Shown here in pieces: positions 35,622 through 44,283 of a stretch of DNA of 64,000 bases. The notes beneath the pieces were generated by a model that saw only the letters and a program-made list of their open reading frames with translations, did no database searches and was not told the origin of the DNA. The position numbers and the translations under genes were made by a program. Within the stretch, counting starts at the first letter, position 1. The number at the start of each line of letters is the position of its first letter. The stretch is from Hassallia byssoidea VB512170 (GTDB taxonomy: Bacteria; Cyanobacteriota; Cyanobacteriia; Cyanobacteriales; Nostocaceae), in NCBI RefSeq assembly GCF_000817785.2, contig NZ_JTCM02000004.1, positions 1 through 64,000 on the forward strand, written 5' to 3'.

Positions 35622-36419
35622 TTATTTATTTTCTCTGCCAAACAAATCTGCTTGAGAAGTGGTTCGCAAAAGTCGCGCTGCTTCTGCGGATGCGTCTACT
35701 CTTCTAGCACGATTTGTATCTTCCACTTGCTGAGAAAGACTTGCGAGATTTAAGTTAGTGTATTGCAAAGATTGATTCGTCTGTATTGTTTGACCAAGTG
35801 TTTCGGCTACAATTTTTACTTGTTCGCGTTGAATTTTAACTTGTTGGTATTGTAAATTGGTTTGCTCGCGGATACCAAGCAATTCTCCTACTTGTCCTGC
35901 AACTGAAGCATTACTCCCAAGTTGAACAATTCGATCTTGAATATCATTGAGAAAATTTTGCTGATTTTCGTCTAGTTCATCGGTAAACACGCCAATTTTT
36001 TCCAGTCTATTTTCAGTATCTTCTAACTTTGTTTTTGACCGAATTTGACCATTGACACCCAAGACACCTGCGGCTGAACTACGAGTAATTAAACGATTTA
36101 TTTCATTATTAACTAAACTTGAACGTACTACAGGATTATTTTCAAATTTATCTGATATGGAGTTGAGAAATATATCAATACTAACTCTATCTCCTGCGTC
36201 AATAGGGTTAGGTATTCTCAATTCTCCGGTTGCGTTATAAATGGCATTTTGAGATTGAAATTCTACAGGTTTTAAACTGTCGTTGACGTTATTTGTTAAA
36301 TAATTTTGTAAGTCTGTAGAATATGATTGAAAATCAGTCCAAACTTTGCCTAGTTGCGCTGTTGCTGGTAGGATGATGAGGAATGATAGAGAAAGTGTTA
36401 AAAGGGCGATTTTTTTCAT
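35622..36419 (-). CDS. VirB5/TrbJ-like periplasmic T4SS protein
   Basis: This 265-residue protein has a clear signal peptide (MKKIALLTLSLSFLIILPAT, cleavage near ATA-QLG at 21/22). The mature protein is almost wholly helical. It has long coiled-coil-prone stretches in the second half (QQVKIQREQVKIVAETLGQ and the following part), as in VirB5/TrbJ pilus-tip or assembly proteins. It follows the VirB4-like gene, the usual position for VirB5. Sequence identity to named members cannot be judged by eye. Confidence 0.65.
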   Translation of the reverse strand: MKKIALLTLSLSFLIILPATAQLGKVWTDFQSYSTDLQNYLTNNVNDSLKPVEFQSQNAIYNATGELRIPNPIDAGDRVSIDIFLNSISDKFENNPVVRSSLVNNEINRLITRSSAAGVLGVNGQIRSKTKLEDTENRLEKIGVFTDELDENQQNFLNDIQDRIVQLGSNASVAGQVGELLGIREQTNLQYQQVKIQREQVKIVAETLGQTIQTNQSLQYTNLNLASLSQQVEDTNRARRVDASAEAARLLRTTSQADLFGRENK

Positions 36420-36479
36420 AGGTTTGAATCGGGAAAAATATTTATAGGAATTTAGTACTTTATTTTATTAAGTAGTTTT

Positions 36480-36560
36480 GTAGGGTGTGTTATGCCGTAG
36501 GAAGATCGCACCATCCCAGATTTTCGGTGCGTTAGAACTAACGTTCATAACGCACCCTAC
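36480..36560. mobile_element. MITE-like gtagggtgtgtta element, second copy
   Basis: It starts gtagggtgtgttatgccgta as at 29961 and ends ataacgcaccctac, with ggtgcgttag in the middle. It lies between the VirB4-like and VirB5-like genes. Confidence 0.8.
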
Positions 36561-36596
36561 TAGAAATTATATAGGAATTTTATTTCCTTTTTGAGA

Positions 36597-36643
36597 AACG
36601 AACCGCAGAGAGGCAGAGAACACAGAGGAAGAGGAAGGAGAGG
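36597..36643. mobile_element. Fragment of the ccgcagag MITE family
   Basis: aacgaaccgcagagaggcag and the following gaacacagaggaagagg match the inverted core at 22739-22790. Terminal repeats are not visible, so it is a fragment. Confidence 0.6.
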
Positions 36644-36675
36644 GTTTGACGAATGAATGGTTTAACATTGCTATG

Positions 36676-39420
36676 TTAACTACCACGTAATGAAGCTACT
36701 AATTGACGTGCAAATGTAGAAATTGCTTCATATTTATCGCTGTGATGTCGCATTATTTTACTCCGTGCTGCTTGTTCGTTGGGGTTGTTAGCAACTACTG
36801 CTAATTGTTCGTAACCTGGATAATAGCGGCAGAAGGTATAAATACCGTTATTATCTAACAGCCATTGGCTATAAATGCCTTCTTTGCGAGGAAAGAAGTT
36901 TTCTGAAGCGTTACGAGAAATAATTTCACGGGGATATTTTAATATTTCCATGAAACTATCGACGGCAACGGGTTGAATGCGTCCGATTAATCGTGTGCTT
37001 AAGTTTTGTAAAATTTTTGATGCGGCTTTAGATTTGGCGATGGTATCGGGGTCTTGTGCTGATAAAATAACTCTAATTCCAGCTTTTGCACCGTTGGCAC
37101 AAATTCTGCCAACTAAGTCAGCAATTTGGTCAAATTCAAATAGAATTGGTGCTTCATCAATGAAGAATATGGAAGCTGGACTGCTGAGTGCGCGTCGTAA
37201 TGCTGCTGAATAAGCACTTAAAGATAGCACTGCTGCATCTTCATTATCTGATAGGTTTCGCAGAGCAAAAACCAAAAGTTGTGCATCGGTGGGAAAGCTA
37301 GATGGTGCAGAAATCGATTGTCCGACGCGACTAGAAAGCCAAAATCGCAAGCGCAATTGAATTTGACTTAAGGCATCTTCAACTCTGCCACTTACAGAGT
37401 TGATTTGTAGATGTTCTGTTGAGCAAAAATAAAGAAAATCTCTTAATGTGGGGGTTTTCTGCCAAGCTAAACTGCCAAATCCCCCTGCGATCGCGATTCG
37501 ATATCGCTCTTTTATACCTTCATCTGCAAAGAATGCTGTTAAAGCTAAATTAAGAAGCGATCGCACGGTTTGCGATAACAATGGATTTTCTGTAGATGAC
37601 CCTAAAACCATTGTCATTAAAGCTGATTCTAAAAAGCCTGTATAATCGAGCAGACGATCGCGCTGTTGTTCTGGATCTAGCGATCGCAAGTCTGGCTGTT
37701 CAAATAAGTTATTCGATTGTTTAGAAATATCAAAATATGCTCCACTCTTCTCCATAAACTCTGTATAGTCGGTGAAGGTAGATGTCCCATCTGGTTTGGG
37801 GAAATCTAACGCTACTACCGGAATATTATGCGCTAAAGCTTGAGTTAAAATTCCTGACACCAATACTGATTTACCAGCACGAGTTGTCGCAAACAGCGCT
37901 AAATTTTTATGCTCGTTAAATAAATCTAAATATACCGGTGTTCCTCCCTCTTCCGCAATCAATTCAAAACCTTCGCGATCGCCAACTTTAGTTAATACTA
38001 AAGGCATTAACCCCGGTACTTCACTTGTTAAATACAACTGCCGACGGTTGAAGGGTTTTGCTAACAAACCTTCCCAAACTATCGGTAAAGTTTGCAGCCA
38101 AATTTTCCAAGCATATTCTGTTTCTCTAATTACCCTTGCTGGACGTTGAAAACAGTTTTCAATATATCTTATTGCTTCGTCTAATTTCTCCACACTTGGA
38201 CGATGTACAAAAATCGCTATCCCCGTATAAATAGGTACTGCACCTTCATATAATTGTTCTTGTGCTGCTACGGATTTTCTTAATTTTAATTGAGCGTTGA
38301 CATCAATAGTTCGGCTTTTTTCTTGAGCCGTCAGTGCTGTCACATTCGACTGCTTCAGCACTCGTTGCAAAGTATTTTTTACCAATGCTGGATTTGCCGC
38401 AGTTAACTCACAAAAAATCTCTGTATCAACAACCGTTTCTCTTGCCAACAATTCCCATAAATAGCGCAGTTGAGAAGATTTATTTTGCCAACCACCAGGT
38501 TTTTCTAAAAATGTTAATGCACCAATATAATTATTCTTAACATGAACCCACGAGCGATCGGCGCAAGGTACACTAGATTCCATCAGCAAAGTTGTACTGT
38601 GGATATTATCTACAAGTAATTTGGTACTAGCTAAATCTGAATAAGCTTCTTCGTGCAGTCCATTTTCATCTAAAGTCATTAATTGGGGAATTTCTATCGG
38701 TGGGGTATCATTAAATCTTCTCCATATTTCTCCCCAAAGTTCATTACTAGTTAATGGCTTAACATCCAACGCCATTTGATTAGATAATATTTGTTCCCAG
38801 CGAGAAAAACCTTGTTTGTAAGCATTGCTCACAATGGTTTCTATACGCTGATTTTCAACTTCTGCTATATCTCCTTTAAATTTCAACCACCACGATTCAG
38901 CTTTAGCTAAAAGCCTTTCTATCGAATCATCTGTATTGGTGGAGTTGGGTTCAACGGTATAAGTTACATAAATTTTGAGAAATTTCGGTTTGCGAATACC
39001 AGAAGCAGTAAGTTCTTTTGTTCTTGCTCTTTCCGCCATTAACAAGTATTTTATATCTTTTGATGGCGTTTTTTTGATGATTGAACTTAGTTCTTTTTGT
39101 CGCTTTTGATCGGAACTAAAAGAACTCAAATGAAAGGTTATTCTTTCATTAGCGGGAATGTCTTTTAAACCCGATTCAATATTACTAATAATTGTATCTA
39201 TTTGGTCTGTTCTTAAAGTTGTATGAATACCTCGACATTCAAAACCAAAAACAAAGCAAAATCTATTTTTTTGAGTTCCCTTTGTCAAAAGATAAGCGCC
39301 TATATCACGTCCCCCAAGTGAGACGCGCAACATTGTCGCTAGGTGTAAAGCATCTTCAAATGGTGTTAATCTCTCACTACTTGCGACGCCGACGCTTTGT
39401 TTTCCGATTTTTTGCTTCAT
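36676..39420 (-). CDS. VirB4/TraC-like T4SS ATPase
   Basis: The protein has 914 residues. The N-terminal half lacks motifs but matches the length of the VirB4 membrane-associated domain. The C-terminal ATPase has Walker A ATTRAGKS at 511-518 (the first position is Ala, allowed in the P-loop pattern) and Walker B IFFIDEAP near residue 755. After it come the usual glutamine motif ILSAQDPDTIAKS and ILQNLSTRLIGR. VirB4 powers pilus assembly and substrate transfer and is the one ATPase common to all T4SSs. Its start lies within the end of the VirB3-like gene (44-bp overlap), so translation of the two is probably coupled. Confidence 0.88.
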   Translation of the reverse strand: MKQKIGKQSVGVASSERLTPFEDALHLATMLRVSLGGRDIGAYLLTKGTQKNRFCFVFGFECRGIHTTLRTDQIDTIISNIESGLKDIPANERITFHLSSFSSDQKRQKELSSIIKKTPSKDIKYLLMAERARTKELTASGIRKPKFLKIYVTYTVEPNSTNTDDSIERLLAKAESWWLKFKGDIAEVENQRIETIVSNAYKQGFSRWEQILSNQMALDVKPLTSNELWGEIWRRFNDTPPIEIPQLMTLDENGLHEEAYSDLASTKLLVDNIHSTTLLMESSVPCADRSWVHVKNNYIGALTFLEKPGGWQNKSSQLRYLWELLARETVVDTEIFCELTAANPALVKNTLQRVLKQSNVTALTAQEKSRTIDVNAQLKLRKSVAAQEQLYEGAVPIYTGIAIFVHRPSVEKLDEAIRYIENCFQRPARVIRETEYAWKIWLQTLPIVWEGLLAKPFNRRQLYLTSEVPGLMPLVLTKVGDREGFELIAEEGGTPVYLDLFNEHKNLALFATTRAGKSVLVSGILTQALAHNIPVVALDFPKPDGTSTFTDYTEFMEKSGAYFDISKQSNNLFEQPDLRSLDPEQQRDRLLDYTGFLESALMTMVLGSSTENPLLSQTVRSLLNLALTAFFADEGIKERYRIAIAGGFGSLAWQKTPTLRDFLYFCSTEHLQINSVSGRVEDALSQIQLRLRFWLSSRVGQSISAPSSFPTDAQLLVFALRNLSDNEDAAVLSLSAYSAALRRALSSPASIFFIDEAPILFEFDQIADLVGRICANGAKAGIRVILSAQDPDTIAKSKAASKILQNLSTRLIGRIQPVAVDSFMEILKYPREIISRNASENFFPRKEGIYSQWLLDNNGIYTFCRYYPGYEQLAVVANNPNEQAARSKIMRHHSDKYEAISTFARQLVASLRGS

Positions 39421-39745
39421 GGTTTACGAATAGTATGCTTTGATAACGAGCAAAGCCTCTTGTCCAAGCAGGAACACCAACAAATTTACTTAAAAAACGC
39501 CAACTCCTACCACCTGTTAATATCCACCAAGTTGCCATTCCCCAAATAGTAATTAGTACCGTCCACAACCATTTTTGAAAGTCGTCTGGAAAAATTCCCC
39601 CAAAAATTCCATTGATGATAAAATAAGCAGCTAGGGCAATAAGCGTCCAAGGAAGGACTTGATCGGCGGGAATTGGTCCTAATGAAGGTTGGCTTCCTAA
39701 AATTTGATTGACTGGACGAAAGTCTTTGTCTTTGTCTTGAGTCAT
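39377..39745 (-). CDS. VirB3-like T4SS inner-membrane protein
   Basis: This 122-residue protein has two adjacent hydrophobic segments (about 33-52, TLIALAAYFIINGIFGGIF, and 60-78, WLWTVLITIWGMATWWILT). A basic C-terminus ending KNRKTKRRRRK follows. Two membrane segments directly upstream of, and overlapping, a VirB4 gene is the usual VirB3 context. The acidic N-terminus of about 30 residues is longer than in most VirB3. The KR-rich tail lies in the 44-bp overlap with the VirB4-like gene. Confidence 0.65.
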   Translation of the reverse strand: MTQDKDKDFRPVNQILGSQPSLGPIPADQVLPWTLIALAAYFIINGIFGGIFPDDFQKWLWTVLITIWGMATWWILTGGRSWRFLSKFVGVPAWTRGFARYQSILFVNHEAKNRKTKRRRRK

Positions 39746-39781
39746 GAAATTTTTAGCTTTTTTTCATTTTATCTAAATAAA

Positions 39782-40444
39782 TTATGGATTACTATTAGGA
39801 GCGCCAATTATAAAGCCTGTGAGAACATCAGCAATTGTCACGGCGACAACTACTAATAAGGGAGTTTTGGCGATAGTTTGCCAATCTTCATCTTTGCGAA
39901 CTGCGTTAATAACACCGACCAAAGAAACTGCTATGTAAAGTAGGTAAATTGCCCGCAACACGTTGAATATTAAACTAACTGCTTGGGTACCATTATTTAC
40001 TGCTCCATCTCCTGTGGTGAGATTCTGTTTAAAAAAACCTTCGGCTCGACTAAAAAATTGGGCTTGTGCGGGAACTGCAAAATAGTCTAACCAAAATAAA
40101 CTCAAGACGATCGCTACTGCTAAGATTTGTAACAATATGAGCGATCGCTTGGGTAGATGTACCTGGTGCCCAATTTGCTGTATAATTATTGTAATTAAAC
40201 TACCAACAAGTAAGCAAAAAAGCAGGATAGGACTTTTCAGGCTGATAACGCTTAGAAATACTGCACAAGCAATCAAAAATGGAACAGATTCAATCAGCCG
40301 AAAACGCCAGGATTTGAGTGTTCCTGTCAATTTCGGAGATATTTTGCTCGCACTACTAGTCAAAGTTTTGAGAAAAACTATCTCACGAATACTTTGTTTG
40401 GACATGAATTTTACTATTACTTCTGAAAAATATATTTTATACAT
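39782..40444 (-). CDS. VirB2/TrbC-like pilin precursor (tentative)
   Basis: The protein has 220 residues. The first half has three or four hydrophobic segments, ending in a signal-peptidase-like site (FAVPAQA-QFF near 128-132). The mature part of about 90 residues has two hydrophobic helices (VSLIFNVLRAIYLLYIAVSL and LLVVVAVTIADVLTGFIIG) split by a short polar loop, VRKDEDWQ. This is the plan of VirB2-type pilins, although the leader is unusually long. Met14 (40405) is an alternative start. It is first in the T4SS-like locus, as VirB2 often is. Confidence 0.6.
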   Translation of the reverse strand: MYKIYFSEVIVKFMSKQSIREIVFLKTLTSSASKISPKLTGTLKSWRFRLIESVPFLIACAVFLSVISLKSPILLFCLLVGSLITIIIQQIGHQVHLPKRSLILLQILAVAIVLSLFWLDYFAVPAQAQFFSRAEGFFKQNLTTGDGAVNNGTQAVSLIFNVLRAIYLLYIAVSLVGVINAVRKDEDWQTIAKTPLLVVVAVTIADVLTGFIIGAPNSNP

Positions 40445-40646
40445 TATAGAAGAAGTAGCATCAAATTCGTCGTGCTAGGCATAACTGCCAGTATTATAGT
40501 TAACTTATCGCATCACTTGCCGCATAATTTCTGTAAACCTGAAAAAATCGCTTTCAGGTTACGAAAATTAATCAAAAGTTAAAGTAAGATACATGAATCA
40601 AGGTTTTTGTCAAGTGTAAAATAGATGCGATCGCCAAAAATCCCTT

Positions 40647-40764
40647 TGGTGGTTAGTGGTTAGTGGTTAGTGGTTGGTGGTTATTGGTAATTTGAAGATG
40701 GGAAAGGGAAAAGTGCAATGCCCAATGCCCAATGCCCAATGCCCAATGCCCAATGCCCAATGCC
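40647..40764. repeat. Heptamer arrays: gtggtta units and seven caatgcc units
   Basis: 40647-40688 has several ggttagt units. 40716-40764 is exactly seven copies of caatgcc. They lie just past the end of the carbamoyltransferase gene. The remainder of the 40445-40769 gap has no gene. Confidence 0.95.
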
Positions 40765-40769
40765 CACTA

Positions 40770-42512
40770 TCAACCAACAACTTTGATATCGCTGCGTTCT
40801 ACATAATAAGAACCTAAAACAATAGCATCCATATGAGTTCTTAAGAAGCACTTGATAGCTTCATCTGGTGTCCGGACGATGGGTTCATTTTCGTTGAGGG
40901 ATGTGTTGAGAACGACGGGAATACCAGTGCGTTGAGCAAATGTATTTATCAAGTCCCAATAAAGGGGATTGGTACTGCGACTGACACTTTGTAAGCGTCC
41001 AGTACCGTCAACATGGGTGACAGCAGGAATTTGTTTCCTTTTTTGAGAGCGAACTGTAAAGACTTTTTCCATGAAAGGTACCGGCGCATCAATTTCAAAA
41101 TATTCGTTGACCTTTTCTTCTAAAATACTAGGAGCGAAGGGGCGAAATTTTTCCCGGAATTTGATTTTTAAGTTGATAATATCCCGCATATCAGCACGAC
41201 GCGGATCGGCTAAAAGCGAACGATTACCTAAAGCTCTAGCACCAAATTCCATCCTACCTTGAAACCAACCGACTACTTTACCTGCACACAAAGCATCTAC
41301 AACATGATTTAAAAGTGCATTCCGCTCTAATTTTTTCGGTTGCAAATTGTGTTGTTGCAAAGCTAACAAACATTCTTCATTACTAAATTCTGACCCCCAG
41401 TAAGCATGATTTAAAACAAATTTTCTCGGTTGTTTTAGCATTTGATGCCAAACATAAAAAGCTGCACCAAAGCATGTGCCGTTGTCAGCCGCACCGATGG
41501 GAGTGTAAATATTTTTAAAGGGAGTATTTTGAGTGATTTTGCCGTTAGCGACAGAGTTCATCGCTACACCACCGACCAAACAGAGATTTTCACTCTTGTA
41601 GCGATCGCTTAAACGATTCAGCAGATGAAAGATAATTTCTTCAGTCACAGCTTGCACAGATGCGGCAATATTTTGATGCTTTGATGTCACTTCCGATTTC
41701 GGATCTCGCGCTGCACCGAGTAATTTTTCTAACTCTGGACTGTGGAATGGTTGAACAGTTGGAGAACCACTTTCCCAATTCATGGCAATACCTTGGGTGT
41801 GGTGGGTAAAGTAGTCTAAATTTAATTCAAAACTGTCTCCTTTAGGATATATAATTCGGCGAAACGCTTCTAAATATTCAGGTTCGCCATAGGGAGCCAA
41901 TCCCATGACTTTATACTCATCCCCGTAAGCGGGAAAGCCCAGGTATAAAGTAACAGCGTTGTAGAGGTAGCCGACGGAATGGGGATAGTGAGTGCGAGAA
42001 AAATATTCTAACTCGTTACCGCGTCCGGCAGCTAACAGAGTGCTGACAAAATCTCCCATGCCGTCGATTGAGAGAATTGCCGCTTCTTCAAAGGGAGAAA
42101 CAAAAAAACTACCAGCCAAATGGGTGGTATGATGTTCTAAGTTATGGATTTTGGCGCGAATCTCTTCGCTTTGGCAGTGACAGGCATCGGCTAGTTGTTG
42201 TAAAAGACTTGCAGATTTGCTTTGCTTGTTAAATCGATCCAAAAGCGATCGCACAGAAGGACGATTTTGCAGAGTAAATAGTAGCTTGCGATTTAAGTTG
42301 GCTTTCGGATTGAAAGATACAGCCACATGTTCTAAATCTGCGGCACTAATACCACCCACTTTTAAACAATAGCGGATAGATTCTTCCGGAAATCCAGCCC
42401 AATGTTTAACTCGATTAAACCGTTCTTCTTCAACTGCGGCAATCAGTTCACCGTTTTGGATTAAGCAAGCTGAAGCATCGCCATGATAAGCGTTAATTCC
42501 CAGGATGTTCAT
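40770..42512 (-). CDS. Carbamoyltransferase, NodU/CmcH/TobZ family
   Basis: The protein has 580 residues. It transfers a carbamoyl group from carbamoyl phosphate via carbamoyl-AMP to a hydroxyl, often on a sugar. The N-terminal Kae1-like domain starts MNILGINAYHGDASACLIQN and has VAAVEEERFNRVKHW-like and HHTTHLAGSFF (metal-binding His) motifs. GIDGMGD and CLVGGVAMNSVANGK follow. The C-terminal domain has QGRMEFGARALGNRSLLADP and LNTSLNENEPIV. All the catalytic-site motifs I know are present. In this cluster it probably decorates the polysaccharide. The last residues and stop codon lie at the edge of the heptamer repeats. Confidence 0.93.
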   Translation of the reverse strand: MNILGINAYHGDASACLIQNGELIAAVEEERFNRVKHWAGFPEESIRYCLKVGGISAADLEHVAVSFNPKANLNRKLLFTLQNRPSVRSLLDRFNKQSKSASLLQQLADACHCQSEEIRAKIHNLEHHTTHLAGSFFVSPFEEAAILSIDGMGDFVSTLLAAGRGNELEYFSRTHYPHSVGYLYNAVTLYLGFPAYGDEYKVMGLAPYGEPEYLEAFRRIIYPKGDSFELNLDYFTHHTQGIAMNWESGSPTVQPFHSPELEKLLGAARDPKSEVTSKHQNIAASVQAVTEEIIFHLLNRLSDRYKSENLCLVGGVAMNSVANGKITQNTPFKNIYTPIGAADNGTCFGAAFYVWHQMLKQPRKFVLNHAYWGSEFSNEECLLALQQHNLQPKKLERNALLNHVVDALCAGKVVGWFQGRMEFGARALGNRSLLADPRRADMRDIINLKIKFREKFRPFAPSILEEKVNEYFEIDAPVPFMEKVFTVRSQKRKQIPAVTHVDGTGRLQSVSRSTNPLYWDLINTFAQRTGIPVVLNTSLNENEPIVRTPDEAIKCFLRTHMDAIVLGSYYVERSDIKVVG

Positions 42513-42548
42513 GTGTATTAAGTTTGATAAACTGTAGAAAAAGCAGAA

Positions 42549-43316
42549 TTAAGGTTTTAATTTCTCAGCTTCAATCAGATGAATTGCTAGTAGAATTTCT
42601 GCCAAGATACGCTGAAGTGCGTAATACCAACCATGCCAACCGTCAAAAATACCGCCTTTGACAATCAGGCAATAAAATAAAACAATGAAGGGAGCCAGAA
42701 CTTTTTGTTTGCGAATGCGATCGCCCAAGCTGAGTTCGCTATTTGCAGTTTCTAATATCTTTTTGGCTTCAATCACCATATAGCGGTCTTGTGACCACAA
42801 CCAGCGACTTAGAGGTTTGCGATCGTCATGGTGAATATAGGATGAAAGCATCCCAGATTTACCATTAATTTTTAGCAACTGAGTATGACCATCATCTATA
42901 TAAATAGCCTTTTCTTGGCGGAAAATAACTTGACGTGGTGGCAATATTGTGCCTCTTAAAGGTTTGCCAAAAACACAGTATTTGAAGAAAGCAAAGTAGC
43001 CATCGATATCACCATCTGCTGGCAAAGATGCGATTTCAGCGGTTAGTTCATCAGTGATGATGTAGTCTGCATCAAGGGAAAGAACCCATGCGGATGTAAC
43101 TTGTTCTAGTCCATAATTCCATTGAGTTGCATGGGTATCAAATTTCCTTTGCATTAGCTGCACTCTTAGATATGAGTTGAGAATTTCTAGAGTTTCATCG
43201 GTGCTGTAACTGTCAATGACAACAATTTTTTTTGCCCAACTAAGATGCTGGAGAGTGCGATCGATATTTGCCGCTTCATTGTAGGTGAGAATCAGCGGAG
43301 TTACTTCGTCAAGCAT
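42549..43316 (-). CDS. GT2 glycosyltransferase, WaaE/KdtX-like
   Basis: From the ATG at 43316 this is a 255-residue GT-A enzyme (an upstream ATG at 43334 adds six residues). It has TPLILTYNEAANIDRTLQHL, then VVIDSYSTDET, and a metal-binding DADYIITDE near 95. The short length and the DSYSTDETLEIL and ATQWNYGLE motifs suggest the WaaE/RgtE-like branch, which adds single sugars to core oligosaccharides. The C-terminal half has a hydrophobic stretch (FIVLFYCLIVKGGIFDGWHG). It lies 36 bp after the carbamoyltransferase start. Confidence 0.88.
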   Translation of the reverse strand: MLDEVTPLILTYNEAANIDRTLQHLSWAKKIVVIDSYSTDETLEILNSYLRVQLMQRKFDTHATQWNYGLEQVTSAWVLSLDADYIITDELTAEIASLPADGDIDGYFAFFKYCVFGKPLRGTILPPRQVIFRQEKAIYIDDGHTQLLKINGKSGMLSSYIHHDDRKPLSRWLWSQDRYMVIEAKKILETANSELSLGDRIRKQKVLAPFIVLFYCLIVKGGIFDGWHGWYYALQRILAEILLAIHLIEAEKLKP

Positions 43317-43379
43317 ATACAGCAGTAGCCACAAAGTTTAGGACATATTAAATAGACAAGATTGCACTCATTCCCCCAA

Positions 43380-43496
43380 AACCCCACCACGCCACTTGCT
43401 ACAACGCGGGGAACCCGCGCAACGCAGTGGCTCCCCAACCCCTCCCCGCAGGCGGGGAGGGGAGACGTTGACTTACGTCAACGGCGGGGTGGGGTT
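43380..43496. repeat. Nested C/G-rich palindromic element
   Basis: Imperfect ends accccaccacgcc and ggcggggtggggt enclose smaller hairpins. One is a perfect 11-bp arm pair, cccctccccgc/gcggggagggg with a two-base loop, at 43439-43462. Another is gttgac/gtcaac. The element fills the gap between the GT2 and methyltransferase genes. Confidence 0.8.
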
Positions 43497-43591
43497 CTTC
43501 TTTTTGATTTATGCAAGAAGTCTAATGGCTCAAACAACGTAATATCAATAATCAACCTCCTGCCCCCTGCAAAGTGCCTCCTGCTATACAT

Positions 43592-44275
43592 TTACTTACG
43601 AATTTCCACAACCATGACAGATCCCATAATTGAAGGGAAATACCTACTTAAAGCTGCAAATGGTTGTCTGCGTTCAGCTCCATAAAAAGCAAAATCTTTG
43701 CTGAAACCGCAATGATTTAAAAACCTCTTAATTTCAGCTTTATTAAAATACCGAATATGCTGCCATTCCCAAATAGGAATTTTATGTCCCTCTGTTCTTC
43801 TAGGTACACCCATTAACAGGTAATACAGCCGATTGATAATCCAGCCATGATTGGGGGTACTTAAAACTAATCTTCCACCCGGTTTGAGAATTCGATATAT
43901 TTCCTGAGCGACTTGTTCGGGAAAGAAAAGGTGTTCTATATTATCTCCCCAAAAAACCTCATCAAAAAAATTATCTTCATAGATATAAGGAGTATCTTCA
44001 ATATCTTTTTGAATTGCATTGACTTTTATTTTCACGAGTTTTTGCACTCCGGCTACAGTCCACTCAATGGCATACACTTCATAGCCTTTATCAAGAAAAA
44101 ACTTACTGATAGTTCCATGACCTGCTCCTAAATCTAACAATCGCTTGCCATTTACTTGAGGATAAATTCGCTTGAGAACATGATTTCTTTCATAACCATC
44201 AAATTCACTTAAACCTTCAGACAGATATTCTGTATAAACTTCGTCATAAAAGCGTTGAATTGTCTTTTTTTCCAT
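43592..44275 (-). CDS. Class I SAM methyltransferase
   Basis: This 227-residue protein has motif I LLDLGAGHGTISKFF (about 45-59), IEWTVAGVQK after strand two, a DEVFWGDNIEHLFFPE segment near strand four and LVLSTPNHGW near strand five. The IEHL and STPN motifs are typical of Methyltransf_23/11 enzymes that act on sugars or lipid intermediates in polysaccharide clusters. It ends 8 bp before the GT4 gene 44284-45414 on the template, so the two are likely co-transcribed. Confidence 0.85.
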   Translation of the reverse strand: MEKKTIQRFYDEVYTEYLSEGLSEFDGYERNHVLKRIYPQVNGKRLLDLGAGHGTISKFFLDKGYEVYAIEWTVAGVQKLVKIKVNAIQKDIEDTPYIYEDNFFDEVFWGDNIEHLFFPEQVAQEIYRILKPGGRLVLSTPNHGWIINRLYYLLMGVPRRTEGHKIPIWEWQHIRYFNKAEIKRFLNHCGFSKDFAFYGAERRQPFAALSRYFPSIMGSVMVVEIRK

Positions 44276-44283
44276 GATATATC

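Noticed and set aside
36676-39420. Defective P-loop in the VirB4-like ATPase (Ala in place of the first Gly)
   Set aside because: The P-loop pattern allows Ala or Gly at this position and the Gly-Lys-Ser end is intact, so it is no sign of inactivity.
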